This document shows positions 32,875 to 45,402 of a DNA stretch of 64,000 nt, piece after piece. The notes beneath the pieces are model-generated. The model was not told where the DNA came from and ran no database searches. It was given only the letters and a program-made list of their open reading frames with translations. Numbering within the stretch: the first letter of the stretch is position 1; each line of letters opens with the position of its first letter. A program made the position numbers and the translations under genes. The stretch is from Protea cynaroides (Eukaryota > Streptophyta > Magnoliopsida > Proteales > Proteaceae): contig CM053266.1 of the NCBI GenBank assembly GCA_028583415.1, positions 5,217,217 to 5,281,216 on the forward strand, given 5' to 3'.

Positions 32875-34201
32875 ATGATTCTGATGTTATCCACTCAAAA
32901 AGGAAATCTAAATTTTGATCCAGAAATTGAACGTACTTACGTCGATTAAGAAAAGAAGCTAAAGAGAGAATCAATCCCTCTCATAGGATTTATTTTTTAA
33001 AGTTCTTCAAGTGACTCTGAACAAGAAGAAATCATGGTTGAGAATAACAGGACATTAAAGGAGTTGGCTACTCCTGATTTTAACCAATAACTTTTGTACA
33101 TTCGATACCCTACTTTCGATGTTACTTTTGAGCTTAAGTCTAGTTTAATTCATTTGTTGCCTAAATTTTGTGGTTGTGGAGGTGAGGATCAAATAAACAT
33201 CTGAAGGAATTTCATGTAGTGTGTTTAAGCATGAAACCGATAGGAGTGTCTGAAGAACAGATTAAATTTTGAGCCTTTCTTTTTTTATTATCAGATGATG
33301 CAAAAGATTGGCTCTACTACCTACCATCTGGGATGATCACTACATGGAATGAAATTAAAAGATTATTTTTGGAAAAATACTTCCCAGCCTCTAGAGCTGT
33401 CACCATCAAAAAGGAAATCTATGGCGTACGACAGTACACTAGAGAAACACTCCATGAATATTGGGAGTGTTTCAAGAAACTATCTGCCAACTGTCCACAT
33501 CACCAGATAAGTATCAACTCCTGATTTAGTATTTTTATGAACGATTATTGTCCATGGAAAGGAACATGATAGATGCAGCAAGTGGAGGAGCTCTAGTGGA
33601 TAAAACCCCTGAAGCTGTAAGAAGGTTAATTCCAAACATAGCTGTAAATTCCCAACAGTTTGGTACAAGAAATGATGCACCACTCAAAAAGGTGAATGAG
33701 ATAAATACATCTTCCCTCGAACAACAGTTATCTGACCTTACCTATCTTGTTAGACAAATGGCTGTAGGAAATTTACAGCAGGTAAAAGCTTGTAGGATAT
33801 GTTCGATGATGGGACACTCAACTAATATGTATCCAACACTTCAAGAAGGACACATCAAATAAGCCAATGCTATAAGTAACTTCCCAGGACCACCAAGGCA
33901 GTATAATCCATACTCTAACACATACAATCCAGGTTTGAGAGATCATCCAAACATGAGCTATGGAGGAAATGGACCAACAGGGTAAAACTTCTATCAATAT
34001 AGACAGCCAACATTCCAACCTAGGCCACCTGTCTCTTAGAATTCAAACTCATCATTAGAGGACATAGTTAAATCTCTTGCTCTAAATTCCCAACAGTTTT
34101 AAAAGGAAACAAAATCCAGCATTCAAAGTTTAGAGAACCAGGGGAGTCAATTGGAAACTGCTATGAATCATTTAGAAGCTCAGGTTGGAGGATAATTATC
34201 A
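32875..34201 (+). pseudogene. gag: AT gag (Athila type), broken
   Basis: Frames spread over all three phases. N-terminus has GNLNFDPEIERTYVD. The capsid-like domain has LPKFCGCGGED, DDAKDWLYYLPSGMIT, W-EIKRLFLEKYFPASR, YTRETLHEYWECFKKL (33333-33524). A later block has LLSMERNMIDAASGGALVDK (33548). The zinc knuckle CRICSMMGH-ST-MY near 33790 has lost its last Cys. Athila assignment is by recognition of these motifs. Confidence 0.82.
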
Positions 34202-35416
34202 TTGCAAACCGTGGTGATTCTAAAAGAAAATGTGAATGCTACAACACTCCAAAGTGGTAAAGAACTTAAGGAACCAAAAAGGGTGAGTCATGCTATCCCA
34301 AATGAAGAAAAAATTGAGAAAGAAATAGAGAAATATGAAATAGCAGCTCAACCTAAGAAAACACCCAAACCTTTTGTTATGTCTAAGACTAATCCTCTTC
34401 CTTTTCCTAGCAGATTTGCAAAATCCAAGAAAGAGGACAAAGATAAGGAAATTTTGGATTTGTTTCATAAAGTGGAGATAAATATACCCCTGTTGGATGC
34501 AATCAAACAAGTACCCAGGTATGCAAAATTTCTTAAGGAGATATGCACTAACAAAAGGAATCTGAATGGTAATGAAATATTAAGTATGGGAGAGAATGTC
34601 TCAGTAGTCTTCCAAAGAAAATTTTCTCCCAAGTGCAAACACCTAGGTATGTTTACTATTCCCTATAAGATAGGTAATACCAGAGTTGAGAGAGCTATGC
34701 TAGATTTTGAAGCATCGATTAATATAATTCCATAATCTATTTATGCTTCATTAAATTTAGGCCCCTTGAAAAAAACTAGTGTCATTATCCAACTGGCAGA
34801 TTGTACTAATACATACCCTGAAAGGGTACTTGAGGATGTTCTTGTACAGGTAAATGAGCTAATATTTCCAGTTTATTTTTATATTCTGGACATGGAAGAT
34901 GATCCTCACCTAATCCAGCACCTGTCTTGTTGGGAAGGCCATTCTTGAATATAGCTCGAACAAAGATAGATGATTATGAAGGTACCCTCACAATAGAGTT
35001 TAATGGTGAAGTAATTCATTTTAATATATTTGAAGCCATGAAACACCCTACTGATGTTCATTTAATTTCTGCTATTAATATTGTTGATTCAAGAGTACAG
35101 GAAGTGATTGAATTAAATAATAAGAATAAACTGAAGGTTGCAATTACCATAGAATTATAGTTGGAGGAAAACGATGAAATAGAGATTAGTAAAGAATTGA
35201 AAGAGACTGTAATAGTCCAGATCCTTTAAAATTAATTTTAAAAAAATGTGGAGTTTCTTTTATAAAGCTACCTGAGTCTCATAAAAAATTATTACCATCT
35301 ATTTTGTAGGCTCCTACCTTGGAATTGAAGCCATTGCCGACCCATTTAAAGTATAAATACTTTGGAGAAAATAAGATATTATCGATAATCATCGCGAAGA
35401 ATTTGACACCTAGTCT
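34202..35416 (+). pseudogene. AT protease region
   Basis: KQVPRYAKFLKEICTNKR, then VSVVFQRKFSPKCK, then the protease active site DFEASINIIP at 34703-34732 (Athila consensus D-L-G replaced by D-F-E, so probably inactive). Next GRPFLNIARTKIDDYEGTL near 34927 and the pre-RT linker ILSIIIAKNLTPSLEEQLV near 35380. Stops after INIIP and frame changes at about 34920. RT should begin here but is deleted. Confidence 0.82.
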
Positions 35417-35435
35417 GGAAGAGCAGTTGGTTTGA

Positions 35436-36044
35436 ATGCTATGGTATCATAAGGAATATTGGGCCTATTGGGCGGTTAAGCATTGCGATATGAATATGAC
35501 TGATGCTGGTGTTCAAAGGAAGTTGCAACTGCAAGAACTTGAGAAGTTGAGGAATGATGCCTACGAGAGCTCCAACATTTACAAAGCAAAAACCAAGGGT
35601 TTTCACAACAAGATGATTTCTAGGAAGAACTTTGTTGTTGGTCAGAAAGTTCTTCTCTTTCATTCACGGTTAAATCTATTTTCAAGTAAGTTGTATTCTC
35701 CTTGGATTGGCCATTTTGTTGTGACTAATGTTTTTCATCATGGTGTAGTGGAAATAAAGAGCTTGAAAACAAACAAGATGTTTAAGGTGAATGGTCATAG
35801 ACTTAAACCTTACTATGATGATTTTCAAATGGACAATGTTGAAGAAGTAGGACTAGAAGATCCTACTTATGAGGAGTTATGGACAAAGCTAGTCGGGCTA
35901 ACGACGTTAAACAAATGCGCTGCTAGGGAGGCAACCCAAGAAAATAGATTTTTCTTTCTTATCTCTATTAATTGCTTTCTTTTGCATTCTTATTTTCCAT
36001 TGAGGATAATGTTAGATTTAAGTGAGGGGAGGGGGCAAAATTAG
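35436..36044 (+). pseudogene. AT integrase C-terminus
   Basis: Open for 202 codons: YWAVKHCDMNMTDAGVQRKL, QLQELEKLRNDAYESS, NFVVGQKVLLFHSRLN, WIGHFVVTNVFHHGVVEI, FKVNGHRLKPYYD. This is the Athila integrase C-terminal domain with the DNA-binding beta-barrel. It lacks the zinc region and catalytic DDE core, which were lost with RT in the deletion ending near 35436. Confidence 0.85.
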
Positions 36045-37192
36045 GATCTGTCATAAGAAATTTAGTTTCATTTAGTGTTTTATGTTTTACTTAGTTTTAT
36101 TTTTATTTTTTAGCTTTATTTAGTGTCTTGCTTTTATTTATTAGTTTCTTTTAGTGTTAATGTGTTTTGAGCATAGCTTTCATGAAAATTTTAATATTTT
36201 TAACATTGGTTTTTTATAAAGTCATACACTCTTTCTATGGTTTTGACACAAAAATGAAAGGAGAGAGACTTAGGATACCATCACATGTAAAATAATAAAA
36301 ACCTTTGTGAGGATAATACCTAGTTTGTATCTTGAGGTGGGAATCGAGTTAGAAAATACATATTATCTGACCTAAAGGTATGAACCTGTTATGGAGCTAG
36401 TTGGCATTTAAGCCTTTGATTAAAGCTGAGACCTTATTGTTACAAAAAAAAAGAAAAAAAAAAAGAAGAAGAATTTATGTTCTTGGAACTAGACAGGGCA
36501 TTTAGCCTCAAGAAGCGAGGTGTCTTGATTGAAATTCCTTAGATGAGATTTCTTGAAAAAAAAGAAAAGAAGTACTCTCTAGCATCAATGTCCTTGAGGA
36601 TATATGCAAAAAGAGAAGCTACATAAGTAACCTGGGAATGCATAACCACCTGCACTTCTCAAGCCAACTGTAGTGGAGTAGCTTAAAGAGGAAGAGTATA
36701 GAAAAAAAATATAAAATATAAGTGTTGATATCTGAATATGATCAAATAGGCTCTAAATCTTAGGTCTTAGTTACCCGTGTGTTACAATAGGGTTTACTTT
36801 AAAGAAATGTATGTTTGGAAGATACAACAAGATTTTCTAATTAAAGATGCGTGCTAAGTGTTTGAATCATATGAGGTAATAAAGTTTAAATGTAGGGGTT
36901 TTCTTATTTTCTTAATCCCAGGTTGAGTGTCTTGACAAATAGAATGTGTGTATTTTCTTTTTCCTAAATATCAAAGTTAAAGTTTAAAATTTTTATATGA
37001 ATTTTGTGTATTAATCTCTGAAAACACTCACGAGACACAACTCATCCACTAGAGCTGACGTAGGAGTTTGAAGGCTTGTTGCAAGTGCTAAGTGCAATCG
37101 TGATTCCTACAAAACTGAGTTAGGATTTTATTTTATTTTATTTTTATATTTTCTTTATCTAAGGACGTGCAAAAGCTAAGTGTGGGGGTATT
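36045..37192 (+). other. AT 3' untranslated region and polypurine tract
   Basis: No coding homology. A-rich tracts near 36445-36470 and 36550. Ends with GCTAAGTGTGGGGGTATT (37174-37192), the polypurine tract directly before the 3' LTR. Confidence 0.65.
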
Positions 37193-38058
37193 TGATAAGT
37201 GTGTAATTTTTATATTTTTATTCCCTTTGTACTATGGTTTTTAATATGTTTTATGCCTTATTGAACTGAATAGGATGAATTTTATTAATTTCATATATTA
37301 TAGAGACAATGTAAATTAAATGTTAAAAGATAGAAAAATTCTAGCATTCTTAATATTGACGTTTTGAGTTTCATGTAGGTATGTGGAAAGAGTTTCGGAA
37401 TTGAAAAGTTGTCTTAAGTAAATATGTAGAGGACGTCTCAACCTTTTTGGAATGATATAATGAAGAAAAATCCAAGTTTGTTTGGGTCTCCAAACGTGGC
37501 CTTAAAGTTTGATACAAAAATCTGATCTGAATCGGAATTGGAGCAGCCGTAGGATCTGATTAAATATTTCAACGGTGGATGTAAATTCGATAAAGAGTCT
37601 CCTAATCAAGTTAGGAAACCTAAACCTACAATAAAAAACTTCAAAGAAGAAAAGAAGACTCTACAATTTTAAAATTCTAAATAAAGAAGGAAGCCTAAAC
37701 AAATAAGGAATCCTACACAAAGATTGAGTTAAAAGTTAGAAAGGATTGTCATATTTTATATATAAAGCACTAGTATGATAATCATTATCTCTCTCTCTCT
37801 TTTGTTGAAAAATTTTCTATCTCTGAAAGGATTGTAATGTCTAGGTAATTTTCTCATTCAGTTCAAGGGGATTTTGAAGCCCAAACTCATTTCAATGGTG
37901 TAATCTCTATTCAATAACGTTGTTCTTCTTCTCTCTTTTATTGAAATTGCTTATGTTATTCTTTTTCCTTCATTTATGATATTTTTCTAAATAATTTAGT
38001 AATGGCCTGCTGAATCAGTTAGATTAATATTAATTGCTAGATCTAGAATCTATGATAC
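37193..38058 (+). mobile_element. AT 3' LTR, part 1
   Basis: Starts TGATAAGTGTGTAATTTTTA; collinear with 31212-32080. Interrupted at 38058 by S5 and resumes at 43363. Confidence 0.9.
38054..38058. repeat. Target-site duplication of S5 (left copy)
   Basis: GATAC here and at 43363-43367. The AT 5' LTR shows the empty site, GTGATACATAATC. Confidence 0.9.
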
Positions 38059-38562
38059 TGTGAGGACAAAGATTGAAATCTTTAGATTTCGCTACCTAGA
38101 TTAAGGTCTAGGACCTTAGAAATGTGAAATCTCACCCCAAGATAAGACTTTGATTGACTCATGACCCTTAGAATGGATTTCGGGTCCATCAGAGATTGGA
38201 TAAGCATCAGGTTACGGTTATGGGAAGGGGATAGACACCCAAACCGCCCGATCAAAATCGGTCTCCTATGCCTTTCCTGTGATAGACTCTCTCTGTTAAA
38301 TCGAACCAAACCAAGTGGTTTGATATCATTGAACCAAATTTGTATCCTTCAGATTACCGACGTATTACGGAATTATTTCAAAAAGTAGGTTCACCATCAT
38401 AGTTTAGGTGTGATTAAAGTTTATGGCTGTGATTTATGCTTGTGCATGATTAAGTTCTTTGTTCAAGTTGAAATTTATGCTTGAAAGGATGAGAAAAACC
38501 CTATGGGTTAGGATCTAGATAGTCCATGTGGACTGATAGATTGTCCTAGTGGATCTAAGAAT

Positions 38563-38725
38563 GGATAATTTTTTTTGGGTTAAAATATGGATAACCCTAT
38601 TTGGGTTGAAATATGGATAATCCTATTTGGGTCAAAATGTGGATAACTCTTTCTGAGTTGGAATGTGGATAACCCTATTTGGGTCAAAATGTGGATAACC
38701 CTTTATGGGTCAAAATATGGATGGA
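38563..38725 (+). repeat. Short tandem repeats in S5 (GGATAACCCTATTTGGGT type)
   Basis: Five or six units of about 30 bp reading GTGGATAACCCT.TTTGGGT with single-base variants. Confidence 0.75.
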
Positions 38726-38729
38726 TATC

Positions 38730-39305
38730 TTAGTGGATCTATGGATAGTCCGAGTGGACTAAGGTGTGGATCCAAATTTGGGATTCTCCCAAATGGCCTA
38801 CGTATCGTAGGGTTTGCCCTAGAAATCAGAATCCGCGTAGTTCGAACCTGGATAACCCTATTTGGGTCAAAATTTTGTCATAGTCAACAAGGTTGAAACT
38901 TCTAGGAAAAAACTTCGAATTGGGAGGGTGATCCTCCCGGTGAACTGACCAAACCCCAAACTGACATAGGTAAACAAGTAGAGTATACTAGGGCTCTTGA
39001 GAGAACCATGTCGAAGGAGCTCGACAAAATGGGTAAGTATCCTAGTGGATCTATGGATAGTGAGTGGACTATGGTTTGGATCCAAATTTGGGATCCCAAA
39101 TGGCCTACGTATCCTAGGGTTTGACCTAGGAATCAGAATCCGCATAGTTCGGGCCCTAGGTTGAATGGGAATGGATAAATATCCTAGTGGATCTATGGGT
39201 AGTCCGAGTGGACTAAGGTGTGGATCAGAATTTGGGATTCTCCCAAATGGCCTACGTATCCTAGGGTTTGACCTAGGAATCAGAATCTACGTAGTTCGGG
39301 ATAAT
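38730..39305 (+). repeat. Three ~130-bp repeats in S5
   Basis: Units starting near 38730, 39038 and 39180 share ATCCTAGTGGATCTATGG, GTGGATC.GAATTTGGGAT, AAATGGCCTACGTATC.TAGG and AATCAGAATC.GCGTAGTTCG. The first and second are separated by about 180 bp of other DNA. Confidence 0.75.
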
Positions 39306-39689
39306 AACCTGTTCTAGGTTAGATGTGAGAACCTGTTCTAGGTTTAGGGTTTAGAATCTATTCTAGATTTAGGGTTTACTGAGGGGCAAAATCATCCAGA
39401 ATTACCCTTTTCAACCTAAGCTCTAATTTTGGAAAGTTTGGCAAAGTATTTTCTTTTTTTATTAAGATTTTTATTATTCCCATTCTGCCCTTCCCAAGAA
39501 TGTGGGTGCCTAAATCCACGTCCCCACACCTAATATGTTTGCTAGGTGTACAGATATGGCAGTTCAACTAAGGTGCAGCATAAATTAAATTATTGCCAAA
39601 AAAATGAATATTCTAAGCATTGCATGTATGATATTTATGGTAACTATCACAACATATAGTAAGATTATTAAAATCTCCCTAATATGGCA

Positions 39690-39800
39690 TGTATTGCAAA
39701 TAAGGTAAGAACCTAATATGGTAAGATCTAAGCATGGCAAGATCTAATATGGCAAGATCTAAGCATGGCAAGATCTAATATGGTAAGATCTAATATGCAT
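39690..39800 (+). repeat. AATATGGCAAGATCTAAGC tandem array in S5
   Basis: Unit of 15-20 bp (ATGG.AAGATCTAA) repeated six or seven times with small variations. Confidence 0.7.
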
Positions 39801-41329
39801 CTTTATATCAATATGGTAAGTACCAATCATATGCATATATGACATGAATTTTTCAAAAAAGGAAAGATCTTATATGTTATTTTCTAAGCATAATAAGACT
39901 TAAAAATAATAAAAAATTAAGATTTTACTAAAATATGGTAAAAAATTATCTATTCTACCAAAAATAGCAACACATGGAATGCGAAAAACATGGTATGCAC
40001 AATCCAAACAAAGCTTATGAATGCTCCAAATACAGTCATTTATCCAAATATTGCAGAATTCACTTAAACAATCATTAATGTTATAATAAATGAGACATCA
40101 ATGAAACATTTTTTTTGAAAAGTAAAAAATTATCAAAAAAACATATGTTCAATGTACTTTGAAAAAATTATAATTTTTATGAAGAAATTTGGGAAGATTA
40201 ATGACTCAAAACTGTCAAAATTGTGACACAAGGTTTCAGAAAATGGACAAAACTATGAACTGTATTCAAATTTTGTCACATTACACAAGAATGACCATAA
40301 GTAGGTCTTCTGGAAATCAAATCAAGGTCAAATTTTTTTCATAGAAATCTGACTTAATATATTATATTTCATATGAAAGAGTTGAATCCCAACAGAAAGA
40401 AAAAATAGGTCAAAGATATGCCCTAAGACCAAACATGTGCACTGGTCAAATCTGTTCCAGATTTTTGATCAGTTGCACCATAAATTCCAAATATAATTCT
40501 ATTCTTAATGAAAATTAAATACAGACATATGTCTATATAGATAACTGTCTGATATAAAATTTCATCAAGAAAAACAAGTTAAAACAGTATATTTTCTTTG
40601 TGAAAAATGATTCTTTTCAATCATGCAAATCAGTACATCATGACAGATTCAAAATCAGATCACTATGCACTTAAAAATTGATATCAATTCAATAAAAAAT
40701 TATAAAATACGAAACTAGTGCCATTGTTTAGAATAATTTCATGTCTAAAAGGTTCATATTAAGTGGATTTTTTTATTATGGCCATAAGACCTTTGTCTAG
40801 AGACTTTCTGATGGAGGATTGCATTACATCCGAGAAAAACAGCAATGTCAAAGAAAACTTTTTTGATATATTTTTCCATTTCCAAATGAAACCAAAATTT
40901 TTTGGTAGTCTTCTAACATATTCGAGAGACTCCCATAAAAATTTGGGCTTCAAAATCTTAGAGAAAATAAATATGATGTACCTCCTAAGTTTGAACCCTA
41001 AATATGGAAATTTCAGATTAGAAAACCACTTTATGAAATTTGCAAAAAATATCAAACATCATTGTATATTATTAAAAAATTCATCATTGAATAGCTTAGA
41101 CAAATTATCATTCATGAAAAATGTTAGACATAGGCATCCTAACATTAACAAGCATGTAATAGAGCATTCATGATTGAAATTTCATAGAAATTAGCCTTTT
41201 TTCAAGAAAAATTGGCATTTGAGCATTCTAACGGCCTCTAAATTTGTTTAGAGTACTAACCTTGTGCTCAAATCGAGCAAAACCATCGATGAAGGATGAT
41301 TGGAGGTTGTATCAACCACTTTTGAATGT

Positions 41330-42240
41330 GAATCCTCCTTCTCCTCTCTTTTGCTTCTCTCTCTTCTTTTTCTCTCTTTTTTTTTCTTCTTTTTCTTTCT
41401 TTTCTCTTTTCTTCTCTCTTTCTTTCTCCCTCTCTCACATTTTCTCTCTCTCACTCACATCGTCCTCTTTCTAATCACATTCTCCTCTCTCCATGGTCTG
41501 GAAAAAGAGAGCCTCCTCTCTCTTCTCTTGTCTATTTATACTTTTTCTCTCCTCTTCTAGAAGATCATTCTTTCCTTTCTTCTTTTTCTAGAAAATCTTT
41601 TTTTCTTCCTTTTTCTTCCTTCCTTTCTTCTCTTCCTTCCCTTTTCTCTTCTTCCTCTCTATTCTACACGTTTTCTCTCTCTCCCTCTTCTAGAAAATCC
41701 TCTCTTCCTCTTTCTTTCTTCTCTCTTCCTTCCTATTCTTCTTTTTTTTCTTCTAGAAAATCCTTTCTTTCCATTTTTTTTCTTTTTTTTCCTTTCTTTT
41801 CTTCCTTCCCATGTTTTTCTTCTTCCTTTCTTTCCTTTTTCTCCTTCTACTTCTAGAAAATCCCTTCTCTCTTTCCTTCTTCTAAAAATTTTCTTCTCTC
41901 TTTCTTTTCTTTCTTCTTTCCTTTTCTTCTTCCTTCTTTTCCTTCCTTTTTTCTTTCTCCCTCTCTTTTCACATTTTCTTTCTTATAAAACATTTCCTTT
42001 TTTTTCTTTTTCTTCTTTTTTTCTTTTTTCTTTCCTTCCTCTTTCCTTCTTTTTTTTTTCATTCTCCCTCTGTCTTTTACGTTTTCTTTCTAGAACGTGA
42101 AGGGGAAACTTTTCTTTTTTTTTTTCTTTTCTTTTTTCTTTTATTTCTTTCTCTTTCGTTTTTTCTTTCTCCCATTCTCTTTCCTATGGCCTCTCTTTCC
42201 TCTCACTTTCTACGGCCTCACTTTCCTCTCTCTTTCCTAT
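41330..42240 (+). repeat. Long CT-rich (polypyrimidine) tract in S5
   Basis: About 0.9 kb of almost pure T/C on the plus strand with TCTAGAA inserts recurring (TTCTAGAAAATC near 41550, 41585, 41685, 41750, 41850). It encodes only F/S/L-rich or K/E/R-rich frames, which I regard as meaningless. Confidence 0.85.
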
Positions 42241-42244
42241 AATA

Positions 42245-42309
<65 letters not shown>
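42241..42309. repeat. (TA)n microsatellite
   Basis: About 30 TA units with one TG near the start, directly following the CT-rich tract. Confidence 0.95.
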
Positions 42310-42312
<3 letters not shown>

Positions 42313-42469
42313 GTATAATAATATATTATACATTATACACATATAAAAAGAATGCATGCATATGACTGACATAACTTGATCTGGATTGGTCTGGGCTGGG
42401 CCGGGCTAAGTTAGACTAAGCTGAATTAAACTGGTTTGAACTAAGGTTGATATTTTATAGTCCATTTAT

Positions 42470-43090
42470 GTCACCCTTCCATATGGAATTTTTTGATAGC
42501 ATCTATTCCAAATTTTCTACGTTTACTTTGTAGAACATTAAAAATGAGGAATATTGGAACTTGAATCATCTCATTCGGAAATAAAATGGCCAGCTTATGA
42601 ATTTCTAAAGTTTAAGCAGGCTAATTATTGATAATTTGGCTGACCATTCTGCATGGGATCCTTTGGAGACTTCTACCCGAGATTTTTTTTACGTGCACTT
42701 TGTAGAATACTAAAAATTGAACATAATGAAGCTGAAATTACTTCATTTGGATATAGGGTGACCAAAATATGAATTTTCAAAGATTAAATGACCATTTCCA
42801 TGTGAAATTTTGCAAGGGACCCTTCGGAGACTTTTACCCGAGATTTTTTTACGTCCACTTTGTAGAACATTACAAATGAAGAATAATGGCCTTGGAATCA
42901 TTTGAATCCGATGTAGAATGACAAAGATATGAAGCTTTGAAGTTCTAACGATAATTTTGCATGAAAGCTTGCATGGGGCCTACTGGTGACTTCTACCCGG
43001 GATTTTTCAAGTCCACTGTGAAGAGGACTGAAAATAAGGAATATTGGCCTTCGAATCATCTGATTCTGATATCAGATGGCCAAGATAATG
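42470..43090 (+). repeat. Four diverged ~130-bp repeats in S5
   Basis: Each carries CTTCTACCCGAGATTTTTTT-ACGT-CACTTTGTAGA or a variant, then AA-ATGA-GAATA-TGG and AATCAT-T-ATTC-GAT. Units begin near 42505, 42670, 42825 and 42985. Confidence 0.75.
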
Positions 43091-43362
43091 TCTTGAAGTT
43101 TGAATGATAATGCATCCATGATACAATAATTATGTAAATGCCCTTGCACTTTTAAACTACGTTATCTTCCTTGTTTGACGTTAGAATTTTATGATTCCGG
43201 TCTCATTTTGAAGATAATTTCACAACCTATTCATCCAAGTAGGTAATATTCAATGACCCTACTGTGGGGTTCATTAGAGAATCACCAACCTTTGGGTTAA
43301 AGGTTGGAAACCTACCATATTGGTTCACTTATGCTGAGGGTGGCAAAAATAGGGTGTTTACA

Positions 43363-43965
43363 GATACGTAATCGTCCTGGTTTTAATCACAAGTAGCAAA
43401 AAGTGGTAGATGATTATGTCTAAGTTTTCGTCTTATCATTGTGAATAATATAACTAAGTTAAAAAACCCCCGCTTGTGTGTGATTGTTGCTTAGATTGAT
43501 TTATTTTCCACCCTCTTAATGCTGCCATTGAATTAAACATTGAGAGCTTATTCAGTGTTGTTCAATGGTTATATCTCTCTGAAGAGTTTGTTTCAGTTGT
43601 GGTACTTAAGGAAAAACACGAGTAACAAAGCTTATTGTTATCTAGGGTCTTTAATTCTAATTGAAAGGAAGAGATTAACGTTGTGATTAATTTTACTCAT
43701 TACATATGTAGGTGAATATTGAACCAAGAATTGAATATTCTCATCTAATTATTTTCTTATTTAAATTCTGTATGTTGACTTTTAATTTGATTTAAACAAC
43801 CAAAACCCCCTTTCGTTATTGTATTTGCTTAGCATTAATTAGTATATTTAGTTTGAGTAGAATATAAATTTTAATCAATTCATTCTTTGCTTATCCTATT
43901 TACAGTTTATTAAACAATTTAGTAAAGAAATATTTAATTAAATTGGTGTATTCGACATGAAACCA
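43363..43965 (+). mobile_element. AT 3' LTR, part 2
   Basis: First five bases duplicate the S5 target. Then collinear with 32080-32685, ending GACATGAAACCA. Followed by CCTAT, the AT target duplication. Confidence 0.9.
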
Positions 43966-43970
43966 CCTAT

Positions 43971-45402
43971 CATATAGCACTTCATATGGAGGAGCGCCAA
44001 AGGTAGCCTTGTAACTGTTATTGTAGGAAAACTCTATCAAAGACAGATACTTGTCCCAATTGCCTTTAAAGTCAAAAGCATAAGCTCAAAGCATATCTTT
44101 TAAAATCTGCACTGTACGCTTAAATGGTCCATCAGTCTCAGGATGGATCGTGGTACTAAACTTCAATTGTGTAGCTTGGACATGAATCTCAATCTCTATC
44201 CCACACAATGGTTGCTGACACACAGTACAATCTCTCTATAATATCTACATACAGCTTGGCCTATCTGTCCATAGTATATTATAGTTTAATAGCTACAAAA
44301 CGGGCCACTTTTGTGAGACGGTCCATGATTACCCAAACTGCATCAACAATGTTTGGTACCAAGGATAATCCTATCACAAAATCCATAGTGATATGATCCC
44401 ACTTATACTCCAAGATAGGTAACAGTTGAAGTAGCCCCACTGGTCGTTATCTATCTACCATTACTTATTGGAAAGTGAGACATTCGTACACAAAGGCTAC
44501 CACATCAGCTTTCATACCTCGCCAGCAATAGGACTTTTTTAAATCCTGATACATCTTGGTACTACCAGGGTACAATAAAAAAGGACAGGATTGAGCTTCA
44601 ATCATGATGGTCTCCTTTAGTGACTGGGCAGATTATGGCACGCATGCCCTTCCCCTATATCATATCAATCCCATGCTGTCCACAAAGAAGTCTAGGTCTA
44701 GTTTTTCTTTATCAAGATCATGCTTGAGAGTCTTCAAATGAACATCACTGTGATTAGCATCCTTGGTCTCATCAAGTAGGGTAGGCTAAATAGTCAATTT
44801 ATTGAGCAACACTACTATTCCTCATCTAATATGACCAACACCTTTTAACTGAGAGCATTAGCCACCACATTGGCCTTGCCAGGGTATTACTTAATGATGT
44901 AGTCATAATCTTTTAGCAACTCGACCCACCTTCGCTGTCTCATGTTTAGTTCTTTCTAATTGAACAAAAGGGTTAAACTCTTTTGATCTAACATAATGCA
45001 GAACGTCTCCCCAAATAGGTAGTGACACCATAGTTTTAGGGAAAAGACAATTGCTGCAAGTTCTAGATCATGGGTGAGATAATTCTTCTCATGCACCTTT
45101 AGCTGTCTTAAAGCATAAGCCATAACATAGTCATCTTGCATGAGTACATAACCCAACCCATACTTTGATGTATCTATACAGACAACGAATACACCCCCTT
45201 TTTCAGATGGGATGGTTAGAACTTGGCTAGAGACATGCTTCTGTTTGAGAGTCTAAATACTTTCCTCACATTTATCTGATGACTCAAACATTACACCCTT
45301 CTTGGTCAATTCCGTCAGTGGTATTGGTATATGGGAAAATCCCTCAATAAAGCACTGGTAATAACTAGCCAATCCAAGGAAACTTCTGACCTCTATCACT
45401 GA
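43971..45402 (-). pseudogene. T3 pol part 2: integrase core, zinc region, RNase H
   Basis: Minus strand. PYEVLYDR at the AT junction, the core with WVIMDRLTKVARF near 44320, the zinc region near 44520, and RNase H with YGLGYVLMQDD, YALRQLKVHEKNYLTHDLEL and LDQKSL (45156-44956). It ends with RSFLGLASYYQCF of the RT thumb near 45390. Stops are frequent. Broken at 45402 by solo LTR T4s inside SVIEVRSFLGL. Confidence 0.85.
45398..45402. repeat. Target-site duplication of T4s (left copy)
   Basis: ACTGA here and at 47592-47596. Excising the insert restores a continuous T3 RT frame (WKTPTSVIEVRSF on the minus strand). Confidence 0.9.

Larger units (their letters stand above)
38059..43362. mobile_element. 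S5: 5.3-kb solo LTR of a large unidentified element
   Basis: 5304 bp, TGTGAGGACAAAG...AATAGGGTGTTTACA, perfect GATAC target duplication, no gag or pol and no repeat of its own head inside it. TG...CA ends plus duplication fit a solo LTR. The length and internal tandem repeats recall Ogre/Tat LTRs, but that is inference. Orientation taken from the TG start is not decisive. Confidence 0.7.
31212..43965 (+). mobile_element. AT: Athila/Tat-like LTR retrotransposon, internally deleted, carrying S5
   Basis: LTRs 31212-32685 and 37193-38058 + 43368-43965, PBS, gag, protease and integrase C-terminus in order, flanked by CCTAT duplications in T3 integrase. RT, RNase H and the integrase core are missing, so it is a non-autonomous derivative. 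No envelope-like frame is found after integrase. Confidence 0.9.

Noticed and set aside
40763..41173. 136-codon plus-strand frame in S5
   Set aside because: No homology, low-complexity F/N/K composition typical of AT-rich DNA, and an equally long frame on the other strand.
41244..41560. Overlapping frames rich in F, S and L in the CT tract
   Set aside because: Pure consequence of T/C-only composition; the complementary frames are K/E/R-rich. No start context or homology.
42490..43080. Regularly spaced repeats that might suggest a CRISPR-like array
   Set aside because: Units of ~130 bp diverge along their whole length with no constant repeat/variable spacer pattern, and the DNA is plant nuclear.
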